From positions 1 to 7,601 of the forward strand of contig SFZC01000091.1 in assembly GCA_004558955.1 (NCBI GenBank): a stretch of 7,601 nt of DNA, in the 5' to 3' direction. The notes beneath the pieces were generated by a model. That model did no database searches. It had not been told where the DNA came from and was given only the letters and a program-made list of their open reading frames with translations. Of this stretch, positions 1 to 4,344 are shown piece by piece; positions within the stretch are counted from its first letter, which is position 1, and every line of letters begins with the position of its first letter. The DNA comes from a bacterium. Lineage in GTDB: Bacteria > Cyanobacteriota > Vampirovibrionia > Gastranaerophilales > Gastranaerophilaceae. The position numbers and the translations under genes were made by a program.

Positions 1-114
1 ATGTGGGGAGCTGCGGATGACGTTTTGATAAAAACCACTGTTGGGGACGGCACTTGTAATGATAGCGATTATGGTTGGGGCTGTTCATATTATTATTTAC
101 ATAACAAGCCGTAA
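1..114 (+). CDS. 3' end of an unidentified protein (5' end outside window)
   Basis: The first 37 codons of frame 1 are open and end at a TAA at 112-114, just before a terminator, so this is read as the tail of a gene that begins upstream of the window. The ATG at position 1 is not taken as a start, because nothing upstream can be seen. The visible tail is Gly/Asp/Tyr-rich (motifs VGDGTCNDSDYGWGCSYYY) and carries two Cys residues nine apart, which could form a disulfide in an exported protein. Pilin-like secreted proteins can end in a similar Cys-bracketed loop, but this is only a weak resemblance and I do not recognise the family. Confidence 0.55.
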   Translation: MWGAADDVLIKTTVGDGTCNDSDYGWGCSYYYLHNKP

Positions 115-122
115 TCAATTAA

Positions 123-153
123 GGGCAAATTTCAAAACTGATGAAATTTGCCC
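123..153. terminator. Bidirectional intrinsic terminator between convergent genes
   Basis: A perfect 12-bp inverted repeat (GGGCAAATTTCA at 123-134 and TGAAATTTGCCC at 142-153) encloses a 7-nt loop. It sits 8 bp after the stop of the plus-strand gene and 12 bp beyond the stop of the minus-strand gene. The T-rich tracts are modest on both sides (GGATTTTT rightward, TTAATTGATTA leftward), so it probably serves both genes with imperfect efficiency. Confidence 0.8.
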
Positions 154-165
154 GCTTTCGGATTT

Positions 166-1533
166 TTACTTTTGTTTTGCTTCCCAGCCTTGAAAGGTTG
201 TGCTTGCTTGTAAAAATTGTCTTGAGGTTTGGTTTGGAGTTGGTTCGGGTTGAGATTTTGCCAATTTGTTGTATCTGTATTTTGTCCACAATCTCGAAAC
301 TCCGCTCAGGGTGAAGCCCATTGCCACCAAACTGAACAAGAATGGCACGCCCGTGATTACTGATTTTTGTTTGATAAGTTTTGAAAGTTCTTCATTTGCG
401 GTTGTTTTATTTTGTTTTGCCAAACGTTGTGCAATTTGTGGCAAATCCTTGCGGGACGGTACGTTGTCAAGTTTTCCTTCTGCATTTTTCTTGATAAGTT
501 CAGGGTATTTTCCTGTTTTTGCAAGATATTTTTTAAATCCCGCATCCAAAATTGAAGAGCCGAAAATCGTGTATAAAACAACCAGCGGAACTCTTGTCCA
601 AACTTCGTAAAAATCGAGTTTACCTCTGTCTTTTGCGGCACTTGAGTAGCCGAACAAGCCCGTAATGCAGGTTGCTGCAAGCAAACCTTTGCTGAGTGCG
701 AATTTGCCGTTATTGTTCACAAAATCAAGTTTCAAATAATCCTTCAAAAATTCATCGGTATTTTTTGAGTGTATTCCGATTTTGTTCAAGGCTTTTGAAA
801 TATTTGCCCCCGGTTCAAGCAAAATTTCTGAAAATTTTTGTGCAAGTTTTGATTTATGACCTTTGGTTGCAAGTGCCAAACCGCTTGCAATTCCTACCAC
901 AGAAAGCAAACCTGATTTTAAAATTACGGCTTTTGAATGTTTTTCAACACGATTTTGTTGTGCGGTGTCGGTCGTTTTTTCTTTGTTTAAGTTTGCAACG
1001 TTATTGAAGTCACTGATTTTGAAAACCTTTAGAGTAAATAAGTTTTTGGCAAATCCCAGTGCGTATTCTAAGGCGGGGACGGTTACGCAGCCAAGCAAAA
1101 TTCCTGCTTTTGTTGAGATAATTCTGCTTTTTAATTCTTTATCAAGGTTTGATTTTTTGATTTCTTCAACACTGTTTGCCAAATTTTTTACGACCTTGTC
1201 TTGAAGTTTTTTAGGTTGAACTTTTTTGAACAGATTTTTTCTGAATAAATTTTCACCTAAGAACGGGGCTGCGAAATAGAAAATTCCAGATTCCAAAAAT
1301 TCTAAGAACGTGAATTCCGAGAAATCCGCAACGCTTCTGGATAAAACGGCTTTCGGAAACCAGTTTGTGAGGGTTCCTTGAATAAATCTTGTGTGGGATA
1401 AATTTTCCTGAGATTTTAAAAATTTGTCTAAATATTTTGTTGTTTTGCTAAATTCTTTCGGAGCATTACCAAAGGTCGGTTGAGCGTTATATTTTCTGTT
1501 GCTGATGTTTGTATTGTTTAAACTTGGTATCAT
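166..1533 (-). CDS. Uncharacterised multi-pass membrane protein, 455 aa
   Basis: I do not recognise a named family. The ATG at 1531-1533 has an AAAGGA box about 11 nt upstream. A polar N-terminal tail (1-30) holds the motif QPTFGN, of a kind I associate with hypothetical proteins of Gastranaerophilales. About five or six hydrophobic segments follow, near residues 76-93, 143-163, 204-223, 279-300, 312-333 and 392-413, joined by Lys-rich, probably cytosolic stretches; the tail after 425 is polar (QPEPTPNQTS). Three of the segments begin with similar K-x-G-(I/L)-L sequences (142, 206 and 282), suggesting a repeated membrane unit. There is no signal peptide, lipobox or recognisable catalytic motif. 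The gene has no convincing promoter of its own in the 49 bp after the upstream terminator, so it probably depends on read-through from the promoter at 1753-1779. Coding status is fairly sure; function is unknown. Confidence 0.85.
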   Translation of the reverse strand: MIPSLNNTNISNRKYNAQPTFGNAPKEFSKTTKYLDKFLKSQENLSHTRFIQGTLTNWFPKAVLSRSVADFSEFTFLEFLESGIFYFAAPFLGENLFRKNLFKKVQPKKLQDKVVKNLANSVEEIKKSNLDKELKSRIISTKAGILLGCVTVPALEYALGFAKNLFTLKVFKISDFNNVANLNKEKTTDTAQQNRVEKHSKAVILKSGLLSVVGIASGLALATKGHKSKLAQKFSEILLEPGANISKALNKIGIHSKNTDEFLKDYLKLDFVNNNGKFALSKGLLAATCITGLFGYSSAAKDRGKLDFYEVWTRVPLVVLYTIFGSSILDAGFKKYLAKTGKYPELIKKNAEGKLDNVPSRKDLPQIAQRLAKQNKTTANEELSKLIKQKSVITGVPFLFSLVAMGFTLSGVSRLWTKYRYNKLAKSQPEPTPNQTSRQFLQASTTFQGWEAKQK

Positions 1534-1582
1534 TTTTTATCAAATCCTTTTCATATTTTTCATAATGTAATTTCTAACTAAA

Positions 1583-1608
1583 AAAGACCACCTTTTTAGG
1601 TGGTCTTT
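1583..1608 (-). terminator. Intrinsic terminator/attenuator ahead of the 455-aa gene
   Basis: AAAGACCACC at 1583-1592 and GGTGGTCTTT at 1599-1608 form a perfect 10-bp stem, or 11 bp if T1593 pairs with A1598. Read leftward, the stem runs into TTTTTAGTT, a usable U-tract; read rightward it runs into TTTAAAATC, which is weaker. It therefore terminates leftward transcripts, namely those from the promoter at 1753-1779, after the small Met-rich ORF and before the ribosome-binding site of the 455-aa gene. Confidence 0.8.
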
Positions 1609-1661
1609 AAAATCTTTTGTTTATTACCGAAATCACATTCGCACAAAACAATGACCACCTT
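1598..1661 (-). promoter_or_regulatory. Possible antiterminator pairing (attenuator arms)
   Basis: In the leftward RNA, AGGTGGTC (encoded at 1653-1660, inside the Met-rich ORF) is an exact complement of GACCACCT (1598-1605), the first arm of the terminator. The two structures exclude each other: segment 1 with segment 2, or segment 2 with segment 3 (the terminator). The plus-strand 9-mer GACCACCTT is directly repeated at 1653-1661 and 1586-1594. A second short match, TTTTGT (1643-1648) with ACAAAA (1615-1620), lies between the arms and would extend the alternative stem. The terminator stem is longer (10-11 bp against 8 bp), so it should win by default. The pairing is seen in the sequence; its function is inferred. 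Confidence 0.45.
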
Positions 1662-1716
1662 CACTCAGGCTTTGCATCATCATCATTTGCATCATCATTG
1701 TCATTGCGTTTTGCAT
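1633..1716 (-). CDS. 27-aa Met-rich small ORF (leader peptide or microprotein)
   Basis: The ATG at 1714-1716 is preceded by AAAAAGGA with a 10-nt spacing, and the ORF ends at a TGA at 1633-1635. Ten of the 27 residues are Met, with the runs MMM (7-9) and MMMM (11-14) separated by one Gln; the C-terminal half is polar and contains Gly-Gly-His-Cys. It lies between a good promoter and an intrinsic terminator, about 30 nt after the predicted transcript start, so it has a complete expression unit despite its size. Codons 19-22 encode the RNA segment that can compete with the terminator. The two readings are a regulatory leader peptide sensing charged Met-tRNA, or a functional microprotein (Met/His/Cys side chains could bind copper). 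I know of no named family that matches. Confidence 0.6.
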   Translation of the reverse strand: MQNAMTMMMQMMMMQSLSEGGHCFVRM

Positions 1717-1752
1717 TAAATAAATTTCCTTTTTGTTTCTTTGTAAGCTAAT

Positions 1753-1779
1753 ATTATAGTAAGCAAATTTTCTTGTCAA
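1753..1779 (-). promoter_or_regulatory. Sigma70-type promoter for the Met-rich ORF transcript
   Basis: Read leftward, a perfect -35 box TTGACA (1774-1779) is followed 15 bp later by a perfect TATAAT (1753-1758), or 17 bp later by TAATAT (1751-1756). The predicted start is near 1744-1746, giving a leader of about 30 nt before the small ORF and a terminated transcript of roughly 165 nt. This is the strongest promoter-like sequence in the window. Confidence 0.75.
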
Positions 1780-1803
1780 TTATAAAAAGTGTACTTGTTA
1801 CAA

Positions 1804-2100
1804 TTAGTTATTTTGTAAAACTTCCGCCATTTTATAGCCTTTTGAGGTCAATCTGTAGCCTGTATCCACGATACTGTAGTTTCCGTCAATGGAATTTACA
1901 AATCCGAAAGGGAATTTTGAGTAAATAGATTCAATTAAACCCTCATCGCCAAGCACCAAAATATGCCCCATGAATTTGCGTTCCATATCTTTGCCTTTGA
2001 TATCAAGCATTGTCATTAGGGTGTGTGAGTTGATTAAATAATCATCGTATCTAACCATGGTTAGTAATATTTTTTTTATAAAATTTGAATCTAATCTCAT
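1804..2100 (-). CDS. DUF2513-like small protein, 98 aa
   Basis: The protein opens MRLDSNFIKKILLTM and ends YRLTSKGYKMAEVLQNN. This matches the layout I recall for DUF2513: an N-terminal M-(K/R)-x-D-x-x-x-(I/V)-(R/K)-K-I-L-L helix, a central amphipathic segment (FMGHILVLGDEGLIES, 43-58) and a final LT-x-x-G-(H/Y) strand-helix. That layout resembles a winged-helix fold and the family is usually phage- or plasmid-borne; its function is unknown. The frame stays open to 2286, but the ATG at 2098-2100 is chosen because homology starts there, an AGAAGGA box (2115-2121) precedes it, and a promoter at 2130-2158 leaves only a short leader. The box lies 14 nt from the ATG, which is long; a palindrome occupies that gap. 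No terminator is visible after the stop, and the next promoter begins about 25 bp downstream. Confidence 0.75.
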   Translation of the reverse strand: MRLDSNFIKKILLTMVRYDDYLINSHTLMTMLDIKGKDMERKFMGHILVLGDEGLIESIYSKFPFGFVNSIDGNYSIVDTGYRLTSKGYKMAEVLQNN

Positions 2101-2101
2101 T

Positions 2102-2115
2102 ACAAACTCGTTTGT
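2102..2115. repeat. Perfect 14-bp palindrome between RBS and start of the DUF2513-like gene
   Basis: ACAAAC-TC-GTTTGT (2102-2115) lies between the AGAAGGA box and the ATG at 2100. As DNA it could be an operator half-site pair. As RNA it could fold into a 5-bp hairpin with a 4-nt loop, bringing the ribosome-binding site closer to the start codon. The structure is seen; either role is inferred. Confidence 0.4.
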
Positions 2116-2129
2116 CCTTCTTATTTTCA

Positions 2130-2158
2130 AGTGTAACATCTTGAATTGCTTAATACAA
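2130..2158 (-). promoter_or_regulatory. Extended -10 promoter for the DUF2513-like gene
   Basis: Read leftward, TGTTACACT provides an extended -10 (TGn plus TACACT at 2130-2135), with TTGTAT (2153-2158) 17 bp upstream as a weak -35. The predicted start near 2123 gives a leader of about 20 nt carrying the AGAAGGA box, which supports the start codon at 2100 over the longer frame. Confidence 0.5.
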
Positions 2159-2288
2159 TGGGAACTTAACGAAAATCGTCTGTTTGAATGATTAAATAAA
2201 AATAAAAAGGTATTACGTTTTGTAAATTTTTTATCAAGAAAATAGCAAAATAATACTTTTAGATGAGTTAAAAGGATATCATACACTT

Positions 2289-2311
2289 TATAATGTTTAG
2301 GATATTATAAA
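2289..2311 (+). promoter_or_regulatory. Candidate -10 elements for the 126-aa gene
   Basis: Two -10-like hexamers face right: TATAAT (2289-2294) and TATTAT (2303-2308, overlapping TATAAA at 2306-2311). No good -35 box is found upstream of either; the best is CATACA at 2280-2285, 17 bp before the second. If the second is used, transcription starts near 2315, immediately before a hairpin. A promoter is needed here because the upstream gene is divergent, but the exact element is uncertain. Confidence 0.4.
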
Positions 2312-2318
2312 CACGATG

Positions 2319-2337
2319 TTGGGATACTATATCCCAA
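2319..2337 (+). promoter_or_regulatory. 5'-leader hairpin upstream of the 126-aa gene
   Basis: TTGGGATA (2319-2326) and TATCCCAA (2330-2337) form a perfect 8-bp stem with a 3-nt loop, 5 bp before the AAGGG ribosome-binding site (2343-2347). The downstream arm TATCCC can also pair, with one mismatch, to GGGTTA (2345-2350), which includes the ribosome-binding site. The element could be a stabilising 5' hairpin, a translational switch, or a DNA operator just downstream of the promoter. Confidence 0.45.
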
Positions 2338-2356
2338 AGACGAAGGGTTAGAAATT

Positions 2357-2737
2357 ATGGTCGATAACAGATCTGCCGGGTTCTTCGGTATCGGTGGTGC
2401 TTTCAATTTTAAGAGCGGTGATATTTCGGGAACAGCAGCAAAATTAACAGATGAAAAAATGGGACAAGGCGGTGAATACTTCTCGCAACGTGGCGGAGCG
2501 GAAGAAGATGCACCGGTTCAGAACCCTTATGTTGACCAAAGTGCGGTATTGCGTGCAACCCTGAACTCACTTGCAATGATGAATGTTGCAAATGTCCTGA
2601 GTTCACAACGCCGTAAGCCTGTTATCGATGAAGAAGATAAAATTACAGAAGATTTGAAGGAAATTTTAAGATTAAAACACCAACAAAATCAATCTCGCAA
2701 AAAACGTGAAGATGAAGATGATTTGTATAGTGAATAA
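2357..2737 (+). CDS. Uncharacterised small hydrophilic protein, 126 aa
   Basis: The ATG at 2357 has AAGGG 9 nt upstream and the frame ends at TAA 2735-2737. I do not recognise the family. The N-terminus is Gly/Phe-rich (AGFFGIGGAFNF, 7-18). A Gly/Gln-rich polar stretch follows (QGGEYFSQRGG, 37-47), then a short apolar helix candidate (residues 63-82, with NSLAMMNVANVLSS), then a highly charged tail (from about 88) rich in Glu/Asp/Lys and ending in EDEDDLYSE. There is no signal peptide or membrane segment, so a soluble cytosolic protein is likely, possibly with disordered ends and a coiled or helical centre. It is a single-gene unit with its own leader hairpin and the shared terminator at 2964-2989. 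Codon use and base composition fit a genuine gene. Confidence 0.8.
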   Translation: MVDNRSAGFFGIGGAFNFKSGDISGTAAKLTDEKMGQGGEYFSQRGGAEEDAPVQNPYVDQSAVLRATLNSLAMMNVANVLSSQRRKPVIDEEDKITEDLKEILRLKHQQNQSRKKREDEDDLYSE

Positions 2738-2822
2738 AGGTGGTTTTAATTTTAAGTGTTAGCAATGCCTGACCTACATTTGGCTTAGCAATAGATGTTT
2801 AATGTTGAAAAACTCTAACCAG

Positions 2823-2887
2823 ATTCTGAATAACAAGAAAATTTATTTGCTCATTCTACTCGCAAAAATTTTCTAAGTTTTCAGAAT
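2823..2887. repeat. Degenerate 65-bp palindromic intergenic repeat
   Basis: Outer arms ATTCTGAA (2823-2830) and TTCAGAAT (2880-2887) and inner arms AGAAAATTT (2836-2844) and AAATTTTCT (2866-2874) are exact inverted repeats, separated by imperfectly paired bases; TTGC (2847-2850) and GCAA (2862-2865) continue the stem around an 11-nt tip. This resembles REP- or MITE-like intergenic hairpins ending in CATTCTGA-type sequence. The surrounding spacer, 2738-3015, holds no gene; it also has two copies of TTAGCAAT (2759-2766 and 2785-2792). No transposase or target duplication is seen. Confidence 0.5.
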
Positions 2888-2963
2888 GACGTACTATTTG
2901 GTAGTTTCACCGATAAGTCATGCTGAATTGGCTAGAAAATGAGTTGTGAGGAACTCGAAAAAA

Positions 2964-2989
2964 TCGGAGTTTTTATTTAAAAACTCCGA
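2964..2989. terminator. Strong bidirectional intrinsic terminator
   Basis: TCGGAGTTTTT (2964-2974) and AAAAACTCCGA (2979-2989) form a perfect 11-bp stem with a 4-nt loop. It is flanked by CTCTTTTTT on the right and, read leftward, by TTTTTTCGAG. It can end rightward transcripts of the 126-aa gene and leftward transcripts of the SLH gene, whose stop lies 27 bp away. Confidence 0.9.
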
Positions 2990-3015
2990 CTCTTTTTTCA
3001 ACATTTTTCAAATAT

Positions 3016-4164
3016 TTATTTTTCGTAAATCCAACCGTTAGTCAGGTCAACTTTTAGCGGTTGAAGTAATTTAACGTTCACTACATCTGATGCTGGAACT
3101 TCAAGTTTTTCACCTTTGAATGCCCATCTTACGAATTTCATCCACCAGTTTCTGTCTTTTTTGATTTCACCAAGTGCGTTGAACGGTGCGGTTTGGTCGT
3201 TTGTTGTTGTAACAAGTGCGTTTTTCAAAATCAATACACCGTTTTGTCTGAAGTATAGTCCAGGTCTTACGTCAATTAATTGACCGTTTAATGCTGCACC
3301 TTCTCTAACCAAAATGTAGTGGTCTTTTGTTACATAGTTTACAGGGATTGATGCGGTGTACATTGCTCCGCCTTCTGAAGATTGAGAGCTGATGTAGGTG
3401 GTTAATTTGATAGGAACGATTGTACCTACAGGGATTATGCCGATACTGCCTTGTACCGTTGCATCATCAATTACAAAGCCTTCACCGATTTTTTTACGCA
3501 TTGCTTCCGCTAATTTGGCGTTCGGGTTCAATTTTGCCTGTTCCATCATTTTGTATAGAATTGCGGCAACTTCGGCTCTTGTTGCCGGTCTTGACGCTTC
3601 AAGTTCGGCTTTCTTTGCTGACGGTGCTACAACTACCATTCCCAAGATTTCCGCTTTTCCCGCAGGAATCAGGAACCATTCAGGAACATTGTTTGCATCT
3701 GCATATTTTTGAGATAAAACTTCTTTTGCTTTTTCTGTGCTGATTGTTTCAGTTGTCAAAGCGTTTACGGCAACCGACAAAGATTCTGCTCTTGATACGG
3801 AATCGTTAGGTCTAAATAAATCGCTTGATTTTTCATTGTTAATAAGGTCAAAGTAAAGTGCTTTTTGGATATCTTCGTAAGCCCAATGGGATTCGTCAAT
3901 ATCTGCAAAGTGTACCGGTTGAGCGACTTTTGTATGCTCTTGACCTAGTGCTCGGATTGCCATTGCTGCAAATTCTGCACGGGTTACGTTGGCATCAGGT
4001 TTGAAGGTGCCGTCAGGATAGCCGACAATAACTCCTTTTTCCGATAACAATTCAATTTCAGGTGCTGCCCAGTAGCTGCTGCTAACATCAGGAAATGCGA
4101 ATGCTTGCATTGTTCCTATTGCTAAAAATACTACTGGTAGTAATAATTTAAGTAATTTTTTCAT
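3016..4164 (-). CDS. Secreted protein with three SLH domains, 382 aa
   Basis: The ATG at 4162-4164 directly follows AGGAGGG (4168-4174) and opens a clear signal peptide (MKKLLKLLLPVVFLAIGTMQAFA, cleaved near residue 23). A GTG 24 nt upstream is in frame but would put the ribosome-binding site inside the gene. Three SLH modules follow: about 24-74 (FPDVSSSYWA, then VGYPDGTFKPDANVTRAEF, a textbook module), 84-137 (FADIDESHWAYEDIQ, then FRPNDSVSRAE) and a divergent third at 152-208 (RPATRAEVAAILYKM). SLH modules bind peptidoglycan-linked wall polymers. The C-terminal part (about 240-382) is beta-rich: IPVGTIVPIKL, then VREGAALNGQLIDVRPG, recalls the pattern of TrbI/VirB10-like beta domains (inference). 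No OprB-type porin barrel is visible, so this is not a typical cyanobacterial SLH porin. It is divergent from the MlaA-hydrolase gene. A periplasmic or outer-membrane-to-wall tether is the likely role. Confidence 0.88.
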   Translation of the reverse strand: MKKLLKLLLPVVFLAIGTMQAFAFPDVSSSYWAAPEIELLSEKGVIVGYPDGTFKPDANVTRAEFAAMAIRALGQEHTKVAQPVHFADIDESHWAYEDIQKALYFDLINNEKSSDLFRPNDSVSRAESLSVAVNALTTETISTEKAKEVLSQKYADANNVPEWFLIPAGKAEILGMVVVAPSAKKAELEASRPATRAEVAAILYKMMEQAKLNPNAKLAEAMRKKIGEGFVIDDATVQGSIGIIPVGTIVPIKLTTYISSQSSEGGAMYTASIPVNYVTKDHYILVREGAALNGQLIDVRPGLYFRQNGVLILKNALVTTTNDQTAPFNALGEIKKDRNWWMKFVRWAFKGEKLEVPASDVVNVKLLQPLKVDLTNGWIYEK

Positions 4165-4189
4165 ATTCCCTCCTATAAATATACACACA

Positions 4190-4250
4190 GTAACTTTACC
4201 ATAATTTTCGATTTTTTAATAGTCCGTCACTTTACAAATGTAACTTTCCG
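4190..4250. promoter_or_regulatory. Triple 11-bp motif and palindrome in the divergent promoter region
   Basis: Three related 11-mers occur on the plus strand: GTAACTTTACC (4190-4200), GTCACTTTACA (4226-4236) and GTAACTTTCCG (4240-4250). The last two overlap a palindrome, TTACA-AA-TGTAA (4232-4243), that covers the likely -35 box of the SLH gene. The arrangement suggests a regulator binding cluster. The motifs are short and AT-rich, so chance is possible. Confidence 0.35.
4216..4244 (-). promoter_or_regulatory. Candidate promoter of the SLH gene
   Basis: Read leftward, GTTACA (4239-4244) and TATTAA (4216-4221) are 17 bp apart, each with four or five matches to sigma70 consensus. The predicted start near 4209 would give a leader of about 45 nt. 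It is moderate quality but the best candidate in the spacer. Confidence 0.4.
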
Positions 4251-4309
4251 TAATGAGATTTTCTCCTAAGATTACTCTTTGTGTCTAATGTGATTATTCT
4301 TCTACAAAA

Positions 4310-4315
4310 TATAAT
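4310..4315 (+). promoter_or_regulatory. -10 box of the MlaA-hydrolase gene
   Basis: A perfect TATAAT at 4310-4315 lies 30 bp before the start codon; no good -35 box sits 17 bp upstream (the sequence there is AATGTG). The predicted start near 4322 falls in the 8-bp palindrome TACCGGTA (4321-4328), which could be an operator. A weak -35 suggests activator dependence or modest expression. Confidence 0.45.
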
Positions 4316-4344
4316 TTAATTACCGGTAGAAAAGGAGTGTTATT

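Noticed and set aside
266..1204. Three overlapping plus-strand open frames of 103-114 codons
   Set aside because: They lie antisense to the 455-aa gene, lack ribosome-binding sites and have compositions typical of shadow frames.
1651..1719. Plus-strand 22-codon ORF rich in His (HHHHLHHHCHC), resembling a his-operon leader peptide
   Set aside because: CAT is the complement of ATG in the same register, so it mirrors the minus-strand Met run. It has no ribosome-binding site, no rightward promoter and no downstream terminator or gene on the plus strand, while the minus strand has all of these.
2101..2286. N-terminal extension of the DUF2513-like gene by 62 codons
   Set aside because: The extension is AT-driven and unlike the family, and a promoter and ribosome-binding site lie inside it, just before the ATG at 2100.
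2738..3015. Possible small gene or RNA in the spacer
   Set aside because: No open frame with a ribosome-binding site and no tRNA-like or known ncRNA structure was found; only repeat-like palindromes and the terminator.
3398..3743. Plus-strand open frames inside the SLH gene
   Set aside because: They are antisense shadows of a clearly identified SLH coding sequence and have no start signals.
4165..4188. GTG start 24 nt upstream for the SLH protein
   Set aside because: AGGAGGG lies within this stretch and directly precedes the ATG, which opens the signal peptide.
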